Below, in pieces: positions 55,050 to 64,000 of a stretch of 64,000 nt of DNA. The translations under genes were made by a program, and so were the position numbers. Under the pieces are notes generated by a model that saw only the letters and a program-made list of their open reading frames with translations, ran no database searches and was not told the DNA's origin. Source of the DNA: Aphrophora alni (Eukaryota; Arthropoda; Insecta; Hemiptera; Aphrophoridae); NCBI GenBank assembly GCA_963513935.1, contig OY740772.1, positions 15,284,098 through 15,348,097 on the forward strand, written 5' to 3'. Numbering within the stretch: position 1 is the first letter of the stretch; each line of letters begins with the position of its first letter.

Positions 55050-56480
55050 CCCCATGAGTGAGTTTTTGGTTTTTACCGATAACTAACAAACTAGCAGATG
55101 ATTATAGATTATAGAGAGATGGCAATCCATTTTGTTTGGACCCTTAGAGCCAACACTTGAGCAAAATTTGATCAAAATTCTTTTAGCCGATTTTGAGAAG
55201 ATCATAATTTTGTGTTTTTTCTAATTACACAGATACCCCCAAATTGTGAGTAATGAAAAAGTCCCAAGATGGCCAAAATATCCCCATGTAGCAAATTTGA
55301 CTTAAATTGGTTTATGCATTTTGATTTTATAACACTGCTGCACATACAATAGACGTCAGACAGATGAAGTAAATTATTCCAAAAACCTTTTTTTTTTTGG
55401 ACTTAGGGGACCTCAAAATGGATATACTCGTATCTGCTAAAAACTTTATCAATTTTTTTATCCATCTCTATATGTGAGTAACTAAAAATTGACTGTCATT
55501 TCGAAAACTATAATCTATTAATTAACAATGATGTTATGTTTGACTTAGTATAAAAGTCTACTAAGACTATTTGAAGGAACTCGAGATATTTAAAGGAGAC
55601 AAGGAGGTAAACCAATCACATAATAAAAGACAGGAAGAAGATGCCTCACTGATTGCATGTTTTGATAGCTTATTCTCTTAATAGCCAGGAAAATAAAATA
55701 ATGTTTTTATATGAGTAAGAAGACAGTAGAGCAAGGTGGTGCTGGAAGCCTAGTGGGAAGCAGGAAGACTATAGTTACCTTTATTGCTTATATCACTTCA
55801 AGCGAGCCGCCAGACCTACAAATACATATTACTTTTACCATTACCCCATTATCTGTGAGTTTATTCAGAACAAAATATTCAGCAGAGATTATTGAAAAAT
55901 TAATATTGCAAAAATTTTGTCATTAAAATCAAATATAATATTCGCCACCTTTTTTAAAATGTCTCTGTTTTTTGTTGATGTTTTTTTACTGATTTTCTTC
56001 CCTGATTTGGGAAATAAATGTGTATAGGGGGTATTCCCCCCCCCCCCATCAACACTATGCATATTTATGAACAAATATTTTATTAAATATTGAAATAAAA
56101 CCCAAGTTTTCTAGCATTTATTTTAGTTTTTTGCCAATTATTCCTGCACTGTAATTTTCTTTTACTTGGAAATTGATAACTGGTCTGGGACATTGATCTT
56201 CATATTTTAGCATAATTTGAACAAAATTGGTAGAAACTTGAGAAATAAATTTGTTATAACAGCTTAATTGAAACTTTTTGTTTTTTTTTATCAAGCAAAA
56301 CCATTAATTTTGTGAATTGGAAACCTATACTTTTTATATGGGTCTTTAAAGGGCTGTTTTCTAGCAAAATTTGATCAACATTGCTTGAACTGATTTTGAG
56401 AATATCATAATTTTGTTGAGCTACCCAAACATTATTAGTTACTGCAAACCGTCTTGAGATATGAGCAAAATGTACCAGTC
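55050..56480 (+). repeat. R1 segments between the annexin last exons
   Basis: 55050-55360 has TTTTACCGATAACTAAC, CATTTTGTTTGGACCCTTAG, TTGAGCAAAATTTGATCAAA. 56110-56420 has TTGCCAATTATTCCTGCACT, TTGATCTTCATATTTTAGC and TAGCAAAATTTGATCAAC. The stretch between (55400-56100) has no recognised feature apart from a C run near 56036. Confidence 0.55.
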
Positions 56481-56811
56481 TTGAATATGCAGATTAGTGA
56501 ATAATGATAGGTCTAATACTGCTATCAATATTTTTTTTAAATTCCTCCACACCAATAAATCTTGGTTTCACCTTTAGTTTAAGGTAATTTCAGACAAACA
56601 AACAAGATATAACTAATACTTTCTAATACACACCAACCAGAAAATGTTAATTTCATTGTTTAGAAATGTCAAACTTTATAGATCCAGTGAAGAAAATCTT
56701 CTTAATCAACCTGTTGTATTAAAAATCAGAAACATTTCTACAGTACATAAATTTAAAACATGTATTCATAGCCTCTTTCGCAATATTGTAACACTGCTTT
56801 TTTCTCAACAG

Positions 56812-56865
56812 GCTGAAGTGAGCGGATGCTACGAAAAAGTACTCATTGCGCTCATCGTAGGCTGA
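56812..56865 (+). CDS. AnxB9: Annexin terminal exon B (alternative)
   Basis: Acceptor TTTTTTCTCAACAG, then AEVSGCYEKVLIALIVG and TGA. Joined to exon 7 in phase 0 it completes repeat 4 as exon A does, giving 319 residues. The Glu at the ligand position is kept, but SGDY becomes SGCY and the tail ends IVG rather than IGGA. Exons A and B are 17 and 18 codons of clearly related sequence, so they probably arose by exon duplication. Alternative last exons are known for insect annexin B9/IX genes; use here is inferred, not shown. Confidence 0.85.
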   Translation, partial: AEVSGCYEKVLIALIVG

Positions 56866-56968
56866 GACATCTAAGCTTTCACAGTTTGAATCATATTTTC
56901 TTATATAAGTTTACACATTATATGTTTTGTTATTGAGCTTTCCACATGATATATTTATATAATATCAA

Positions 56969-56974
56969 AATAAA
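56969..56974 (+). terminator. Poly(A) signal after terminal exon B
   Basis: AATAAA about 105 nt after the stop codon of exon B, supporting it as a real 3' terminal exon. Confidence 0.65.
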
Positions 56975-57114
56975 GCAATGTTCATAAAATTTATAAAGTA
57001 TTATTATTATTTACAATTATGATTGATGTCCAATATCTGCTTTGTAAGGAAAGATTGTAAAAGGTATGACATTTCCAATTACCATTTTCAAATTTACCAG
57101 GATTAATGTTGTTC

Positions 57115-57560
57115 TGAGTTTAATAAATGGTGTAAAAACATCGCACAAACTTTCTGACACTAAATAAAAATGTACTGAAACTAATTCCACCAAAAATGTT
57201 AGTTCCATAGTTGTCAAACATAAAATGAAAATGAACACATCCTCAATGTAAATCATAATTGATAAAAATCAAACTATCAATGACGGTGATCAATGTTCAT
57301 TTTTAGTTTTTGGTTAATTATTCCTAAACCATTGTTTTATTTATGATTTTGCACGCGGGTTTGGGTCATTAATCTTCATATTCCACTAAAATTTGAATGA
57401 ATTTTTCGTAGTGATGCGGTCTAGGATAGATGAATAATCGAACTTAAAAGGATTGCAGTGGGCCCAATAAAAGTCAATATGTTATACCTGTTAAGATTGA
57501 GCTTTGAACTTACAAAAAAGGGGGGGGAGTTCGTATAATACACAAGAACCTATCCTTTCA
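57115..57560 (+). repeat. R1 copy followed by an R4 fragment
   Basis: R1: AATGGTGTAAAAACATCGCA, CACCAAAAATGTTAGTTCCA, GGTTTGGGTCATTAATCTTC. From about 57400 an R4 piece: TTCGTAGTGATGCGGTCTAG and AATCGAACTTAAAAGGATTG. R1 and R4 are also neighbours at 22.6-22.7 kb. Confidence 0.6.
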
Positions 57561-58464
57561 TCACCACCAAAAATATCAAAATCTTTTCTTTTTTTTTTTC
57601 ATGGAACTCCTGGCTGGTCAAGACACTCCAAAGGAGTGTGAGATAAATTAGGAAGCTACAATTGGGAATGAACTCTGGTTAAGAATGCTTGAACAATGGT
57701 AATATGAACTTTATGCTAACCACTTATTACTCGACTGAAACTCTGTCTAGCAGGCCTACTGAGTTAAGTTTTTTTTATGAATTATAAGTTGTAATTAGCT
57801 ACTCTGAGTCTTCATTTTATCATAGTTTTAACAAAGCCGTTTGTTTAATTTTTCACAATTTTTATTATATGCTATAAATAAATAGACTTAAAACACAGGT
57901 AAACTAGATTATTTTCATTAAGTGTACTAGTTTTCATTTTAAAGTTTTACCTATATACAAAAAACAATGGTGATACGAAGAAGGTAAATGTCTAACTGAG
58001 GCCTATGCTAACGAATTTATTATGCACAAGGCCGAAAACATCAACAAATGAACAAAGTGTGGAATTTGTGATGGACTGTCATGAGGAAATATCACAAGCT
58101 ATGTGGATTCCAAAATTATCAGTTTTCCATATTTTGACAAACGAATTTATGAAAAAAAAATATATATATATATATCCTCGTTGAGACTCTTGCTGCTTGA
58201 CTGTGGAAGAGAAGCAGGAACCCCTGAACATTGCAATAGTACTGATACTAGATTTGATATTGAAGGTCAAGCATTCCTCAGTCAAGTTTTTGTTATTGAC
58301 GAACGGTGGGTTTGATACATAACACAGTTGAATTGTAGTCAAATGAATGGAGACAGTCGTTCTCTTCATAAAAGGTTTAATCGAATGCAATCAGAGGTCA
58401 AGTAAATAATGATCTTTGCTTATGATGTCTAAACAATGGCTTGGTTAATGTCCAAATAATGGCT
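57561..58464. other. No gene seen
   Basis: AT-rich spacer. The 70-103 codon overlapping frames at 58079-58390 have no family motif. A short tandem of AATGGCTTGGTT-type sequence lies at about 58434-58470. Confidence 0.4.
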
Positions 58465-60300
58465 TGGTTTATTAAGAGAAATAAGTTGCCGTTCCAAAAG
58501 TGTCGAAAATCGTATCTGCTCTAGGTAAGAGAAATCTATTTGGCTCCACGTTTTTGTTCAATTTGTGATAGTCCCCTATACCATTCTCCATTGGTTTTCT
58601 TATAATAAATGCCGGAGTTGCAAATGCACTTTGTGAATCTTCTATTACTTTAGCCGACTTTAGTTTGTCCACTTGTCTGTCCAACTCTGTCCTTTCTGTG
58701 AGACTTAAGTGATAAAGTGGTACCGCTATTAGTTAACCGTTTTTAGCATTTTCCCCTCCTTTCAAGTCCTCTTATCCACACGCTAAAAGATTAATTTATT
58801 TTGTGATTAAATTTTTAACCACTATAATTATGTTCTAGTATTTAAATCTTGATTTATATCCACCATAGTCACTTGTAGGTCTTTCAAAGGTTGATCCATT
58901 AAGTCTGCTTTAAATAGTTTTGTTTGTGAACCATTTGAAAAACTCTTGAGATTTTCCGTATTGTTTGTGTAGGGTTTGTTGGTTTAGTTGTGTCTCAAAC
59001 GTGAATTTTTTCAGATTCATTGTATTTAAGATCCTAGCTGAATGTCATCTTGGGTTCATAATTTTGAGTTGTATAGGTGTACGCTGAGTTATGACGTATA
59101 CATGTCTGATTTACCATTCCTTCTATGGTTTGAAAGTTTTATTGTAGCCAATCTGGATTCAGCATGTCTAGCTTTGGTTCCACATAGTGTCCCATGCGGC
59201 TACAATGTTATGTCGTTATCTGACAAAATTTTATAATGTACTTTATGTGTGTGATTGGTTATATCTGTTTTTTTTTAAACAGGCACCCTGATATTTGGAA
59301 TTTCTCTTTTGTAATTTGAGCGGTATTCCTATTGAAATCGATGACAGCATTCTTATTTGATTGAAAATAATTTCTCAAATAAAATGTTGCTGGATAAATC
59401 CTACACAGGGTTTGTATGCCACACTGTATTTGGAATAATACTCTTGCTCTTCCCATGGCTGACATGTGAATTGTATTTGCCAAGGTCAAAATTATGTTAT
59501 ATCATGTTAGTGGTGTGGTAATTTTTTCAAAGTTATTGTTTATGCAGGAAATGTTGCATCCCGTATCTAATAGTATTGATGTCAAATTATTTTGTGGAAA
59601 AACTATAACATGCATCGCTAAGCCATCATTTTTGTTTGTCAAGTTTGTGTTTAAAAAGACTTGTTTGGCAAATCGTTCTGGGCAGTTGTGTATACAATTG
59701 TTATTTAGTGAAGATTGTATTGTATTAGAATTTTCTGTTGTTGTTATGTATGAAATTCCATGCAAGGCTGTTGGTGTTGGTGTCTTTTGTCGAATCTTCT
59801 ACAGAAATTTGCGCATCATCATATTGTTGGCTTCTACCCATTTGTTTTTTTACAAAACGTATGTATTCTCATTATTTGAAATGTTGTATTGACCGCTATC
59901 GTATATCTTGAATATTGTTCTCTATGTTTGTAAAAAAAAAATCTTGTGTTCCCGAGGCTATATTGTCACATTAAAGTAATATTTCCATGCCTCTGGCCCC
60001 ATTAGTTTTTGTAATTCTAAGTCGAAATTCTTTTAAAATCTGTCTCTTTTTTTACCCATACCTAACTTGTGTAGGACAGCTGTTTCCACATTGTGGATAA
60101 ATGTGCTCTCTCATGATCTTTCCCTACATGAAAATTACTGTTTGAGTGTGCATTATATATGTCACGAGAACCTTCCCTATGTGGGCTTATTTCCCTTAAG
60201 TATTTTGGTTCATAGCATTGTATGTGTTAAGTCTACCTGTACTTGAATTCCCAACTCTTTTAAAATTTTTACTGTGTCTTCCTTCTGTATGGATTTTATT
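58465..60300 (-). pseudogene. Decayed Ty3/Gypsy-like retrotransposon remnant
   Basis: Minus-strand pieces occur in gag-pol order. At 60300-59950 is a gag-like stretch (IQKEDTVKILKELGIQV, later LQKLMGPEAWKYYF) with breaks. At 59765-59502 is a protease-like frame with the LLDTG active-site motif. At about 58745-58472 is the start of a Gypsy reverse transcriptase: LTERTELDRQVDKLKSAKVI, DYHKLNKNV and ATYFS. The sequence stops right after the RT start, so most of RT, RNase H and integrase are absent. Many stops and frameshifts are present and no LTR was identified. Described as a dead remnant. Confidence 0.7.
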
Positions 60301-61156
60301 TCTGCCAGAGAGATGTAAATTTATTTATGAGATGTAAATTTTGTACATATTGTCAAAACAATCTAATCTATTTTTGTACCAGTGGTGTTTGTGACCATAC
60401 TTGTTCTGTGTGTCAGCATATTTTGTGTATCATGGTTTCATAACATGGATTAGAAGGGTTACTATTCAATAATTGTCTACGTGTAAATTCAATTACTTAG
60501 TTCATCAAATTTAAAACATTGATATTTTTTTAATTGAAATATTGTTGCCAATATCGTGAAATCAACATTTTTGAGGATGTAAGATGGAAGTAATGAGAAA
60601 AGAAAAGTAATTTCAGTTTTAAAAGCATGCAACTAGCAAATATTAATGGAAAGAATAATCAATTGTAAAATAAGAATATCAATGATCACTATTATGTAAC
60701 ACAAGTTATATAATCACTAATCCAAATTTCATTAAACATCAAATTATTTATATATTATCAATTAAAGTAATGTATCAATAGAATAATGTATATAATAATC
60801 ACACAGATAATTCATTGAGGTCATCAATTGAATATTAGTTTCGGAGATATTTGTAAGGACTAAATATTTTATCTTGTAAATGTTTAGGTTTTAAGTTGTA
60901 GCTTAAAAAAGAAACAAAATTAAAAACTAAAAATTTAAAAGTTTCGGTAAATAGCTTTTACAATACATAAAACAAAAACAAGTATGTTTTCATTTCTACT
61001 ACAGAATCAATACTTTAAAAGAAAAAATGTAATCACTATATTTTACAATAAAAGTATTTATCTTTCCAAAATTTTATCTTATCCCAAATCTTTAAAAAAC
61101 TGATGAATTGTCATCTTGACTAGCCATAGGTAAATAAGAAAAGTATATTGCAGTGA
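60301..61156. other. No gene seen
   Basis: AT-rich sequence between retroelement remnants, without recognised motifs. Confidence 0.4.
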
Positions 61157-61684
61157 TTTGAACTTGTCTGGGTGCCAGGGCATGAGGGAATAGCAGGCAA
61201 CGAGGAAGCAGATCAGCAAGCTAAACTTGGTGCATCTAAACCCTTTACAGGGCCATTTCCTATGTATGGATTTGGCCCTAGGGATTACCAGGAGGTTATT
61301 ACCAACTGGGCCAACAAAGTAATCAACAGAACCTGGAATACATTGCCGGGTCTAATACATTCCAAGAAATTTCTTAGCCCTAACAAAAAGAGAGGGAAGG
61401 AAGTGCTAAACCTAAGCAGAAGAGAGCTAAAACTCCTCTGTGGTATACTAACAGGACATATCCATTGCATGTACCACTTAAGTAAGATAGGCCTGGTGGA
61501 CGATGATACTTGCAGGTACTGTGGTGAAGAGGTGGAACGCATGGAACACATCATCATGGAGTGCCCGGCCTTATGCCAAAAAAGACATAAATTTCTAGAA
61601 TTTATCTTCATTTCGGAAGAAGAATTACTAAACCTCCCGACCAGGGGTTTGATCAATTTTGTCAAAGACATAGATCTCTCCTGA
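61157..61684 (+). pseudogene. LINE ORF2 fragment: RNase H end and zinc-knuckle C-terminus
   Basis: The frame opens after a stop at 61154-61156 and reads WVPGHEGIAGNEEADQQAK, the C-terminal motif of RNase H. It continues through RELKLLCGILTGHIHCMYHL and CRYCGEEVERMEHIIMECP, the Cys/His motif after RNase H in Jockey/I/R1-type LINEs. The frame is open to a TGA, so this copy is younger than the others in the window. The reverse transcriptase and endonuclease are missing, a typical 5' truncation. Confidence 0.85.
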
Positions 61685-61782
61685 ATCCAACAAGAGGGGG
61701 GCACAAAAGATCTAATTAGGTCGCAGTGCAGGAGGCGCTTTTAAAACACTCTCCCCAGTCTTAATAATAATAATAATAATAT
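61685..61782 (+). repeat. LINE 3' UTR with (TAA)n tail
   Basis: About 75 bp after the stop, ending in about seven TAA units (61761-61782). TAA-repeat tails are typical of I-type and some related LINEs, so this marks the 3' end of the insertion. No target duplication was located. Confidence 0.7.
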
Positions 61783-62174
61783 TGCAGTGATCATAAAAAT
61801 GTTTAAATCCAAAAGTTTGATTCAGAATTAGAAATGTAATTAAAATATGTACTGCAATCGGTAAAATATACAATGTACTATCTGTAGTAACAACTCTGTT
61901 CAAGTAGTTTACTACTTTCACCAATAGTTTGTGTCAAAGATGGCTACTTTGGTCTGACTCTCTGAACTGTTTTGACTCGCGTGGTTACATTTAGGCGGTA
62001 ATGGGTAATTATTATCTAGTAATTCTAGTATCTCCTATCTCATGTCTCTAGTCTCTAACGTTAACTTCGACTTGTTTATGATAATTGGGTGTATTTAGAA
62101 TTGTGTTGTACTACAATTATTTAGTTTAATTATCTTTGCAAATTCAATAGTCTGTGTTTAATTTACCATATGAA
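61783..62174. other. Intergenic, possible promoter/5' UTR of the next exon
   Basis: No TATA box or other clear core-promoter element stands out. Sequence becomes less repetitive here than in most of the window. Confidence 0.3.
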
Positions 62175-62399
62175 ATGGATGATGAAGAACAAGAGCTTAT
62201 TAGTGGTAAACAGAAGAAGAAAGTGATTGCTCCAATGAAAAGAAAAGTTGCTTCCACTACTAAAAACAAGCTAAAGAAAAGAAAACCAAACTCGCCTGCC
62301 GAATCGTCCGAATCTGAGGACTATGAAATCGAAGTAAAATCCGAAAATGAAATAGAAGATGTCCCTGAAGTTGAAACGGATTCTTCTGAGCAGGGGAAG
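62175..62399 (+). CDS. First coding exon of an unidentified, probably nuclear protein
   Basis: An ATG in good context (GAAATGG) opens 75 codons that end at AAG|GTAGGT, a splice-donor-like site. The product starts MDDEEQELISGKQKKKVI, has a basic stretch with NKLKKRKPNSP (nuclear-localisation-like), then an acidic, Ser-rich part (SSESEDYEIEV ... DVPEVETDSSEQGK). Low-complexity basic-then-acidic composition is common in nucleolar or chromatin proteins, but it is not diagnostic and I do not recognise the gene. A transposase N-terminus is another possibility. The upstream in-frame stop and codon-like pattern favour a real exon. The rest lies beyond a foldback element or outside the window. Confidence 0.5.
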
Positions 62400-62582
62400 G
62401 TAGGTTTAGGTTATGATCTAAGATAACACCAGCACGGTAGTAATAATCGATACCTTATTTAGCCTACTGGTTAGTTTTTCAGCAAATTAAGTGCTATTTT
62501 GTCATTTCTCTAAACTTTAGAATTCATAAGTATCTATTAAGCTAGTAAAAGAGTAAATCTCTAGTTGATACCATGTTGCCAT

Positions 62583-63208
62583 TTAAATATAGAAATATCA
62601 TGAAATCGGTTTTACATACCTCATTATTAAACAATTGGATCATCCTTAAGCTGGGAAGACCCTTTTCAAGTATGAAAATCTATTATTTATGTCTAAAATA
62701 ACCAATTTAAAAGTACGAAATTCTAGCCTTATTAGGTTAAGGTATCTGTTTATGGTAATTCATATTGCAGTGATTGTGAATATTGAATGTCTCATCACTC
62801 GATGTTTATCTTGGTCTTGATCCATGCAATTAGTAAAGACAGGTCTGGTAAGGTAGCTATATATATATAGTTATCTAAGCAGACCTGGTAAAGAAACTAT
62901 ATATATATTAGTTACTTCCCGAGATCTGTTTACAAAATTCTGAATTATACAGCGTAGTAATAAATATCTATTATAAGACACTTTTAACAACATGCTATTC
63001 TTTTAGCTATTCTTAACTTATAAACCTTGACCCATAGGCTCAATCTTGTATTCTGATCATTGAATGCAAACTTTTAAATTGCTTATTTTAGACAGTAATA
63101 ATGGATTTTCATATTTAAAAATGGTTTTCCTAGCTTAAGGATGATCCAATTGTTTCATAATGAGGTATGTAAAACATGATTTCATAAAATTTCTATATTA
63201 AATCGCAA
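62583..63208. mobile_element. Foldback (long inverted repeat) element
   Basis: A ~625-bp imperfect palindrome. The outer arms share TTTTACATACCTCATTAT and CAATTGGATCATCCTTAAGC with their complements at 63125-63175. Further in, TATGAAAATC and CTAAAATAACCAATTTAAAA mirror 63070-63115. The centre holds two inverted copies of a GGTAGCTATATATATA-like motif. It lies just downstream of the putative exon 62175-62399, probably in its intron. No clear target duplication was seen. Confidence 0.8.
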
Positions 63209-63570
63209 TGCAGTATCGACTGGACATTTACCAGTAAAAGAACCTAGGCTACTTCCATAAGTTCAGTAATTATAACTGATTCATTTCTAAACTGAAAGCC
63301 TGTTTAAAACATAATCTGGGTATTTGTTTATATAAAGGTAACTGCTAATTTTTAACCGCGGCAGGTCAAGGGGTGCCATGACAAATAAAAATTATTTAAA
63401 GGAATTAAAAAATAAAATGTAGTAAACACATTATCATCTAAATCAATTTTACAATGAGCAATATTTCATTAAGATATCTTAATAAAACTGTTCTATAAAT
63501 ATAACCACGGATCATAAGTCTGAAATCGTAATCATTATGGTTATGCAATCTGTTTACTAGCAGTTAACAG

Positions 63571-63603
63571 AATGCCGCCCCGCCCGAGGAATACAATGTC
63601 TAA
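63571..63603 (+). CDS. Candidate short 3' exon (speculative)
   Basis: An acceptor-like AGTTAACAG is followed by a phase-0 frame NAAPPEEYNV and TAA. If joined to 62175-62399 it would give an 85-residue protein. The pyrimidine tract is weak and there is no independent support, so the true second exon may lie beyond the window. Confidence 0.2.
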   Translation, partial: NAAPPEEYNV

Positions 63604-64000
63604 CCTCAGATTGGTTAGTTCTTTGGAAATTTTGAGCATTGAACAGGCTATTGGTATCGACCTTAACTCGTTAACCGTCAAGTATTTTCACATGAAGAAA
63701 AGAAGAGGTTTTAACCTTAGATTACTTTTCTTAGTTCATTGTTACGTGATCACTTATCATTTGTAAATTTTACTTACATTCTGTTTTTATTTTTATTATT
63801 ATTTTTTAAACTTTACTTTAGTGTTGACTATTTTTTATATTAAATCCTTTATTGTTTTTAAGTGTTTATAAAAATATCTAACAATTAATTCCTACATATT
63901 TTAACTGTAAAAAAAAAATTTTTACCACCACTACAAGTACGTTTAAAAAAAAAAAAAATCTGGAAAAAAAATCGAAAAAATATAAATATTATTTTATTGG
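63604..64000. other. No gene seen
   Basis: T-rich then A-rich low-complexity sequence to the window end. Confidence 0.4.

Noticed and set aside
59494..59892. A 132-codon plus-strand frame with hydrophobic segments
   Set aside because: It is the complement of the Gypsy-like protease region, where the minus strand shows the LLDTG motif.

Overview
This is AT-rich eukaryotic DNA, almost certainly from an insect. The best guess is a hemipteran-like genome with a large repeat load, but the order is an inference. The evidence is a split annexin gene of the insect AnxB9 type, interstitial TTAGG-like arrays (the insect telomere unit), and many arthropod-type DNA transposons (Merlin, piggyBac, PIF/Harbinger, hAT-like), LINE 3' fragments and decayed Ty3/Gypsy pol.

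Region 1 to 32.7 kb: no host gene was recognised. It is filled with dispersed repeats, called here R1 to R4, and tandem arrays: 7 x 82 bp at 7.4 kb, 17 x 155 bp at 9.3-11.9 kb and 4 x ~110 bp at 21.7 kb. There is a TTAGG-like array at 2.6 kb, a LINE fragment at 4.7-5.2 kb, a Merlin-type transposon with long inverted repeats and an 8-bp target duplication at 13.9-14.8 kb, and a hAT-like element with an 8-bp target duplication at 16.5-17.5 kb.

Region 32.75 to 57 kb: one annexin gene on the + strand. Eight coding exons join in frame to a 320-residue, four-repeat annexin ending at 52442. A second, alternative last exon at 56812-56865 would give a 319-residue isoform. Each last exon is followed by an AATAAA signal. 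The introns hold a 5S rRNA-like fragment, Gypsy and LINE remnants, an internally deleted piggyBac element with TTAA target sites, a PIF/Harbinger element that keeps only a MADF-type exon, a piggyBac C-terminal fragment, a near-perfect 244-bp hairpin and an LTR-like GC-rich block close to exon 6. A second, non-autonomous piggyBac-like element lies between the two last exons.

Region 57 to 64 kb: R1/R4 repeats, an antisense Ty3/Gypsy remnant (RT, protease and probable gag pieces), a LINE RNase H/C-terminal fragment with a TAA-repeat tail, and the likely first coding exon of a second host gene (62175-62399; a basic then acidic, probably nuclear protein) followed by a 625-bp foldback element.

The annexin is the only host gene that can be read through. 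No operon-like or defence-like system was found. What stands out is the annexin's paired last exons, the decayed calcium site of its second repeat, and several transposons with clean boundaries. All family names rest on motifs read by eye, not on database searches.
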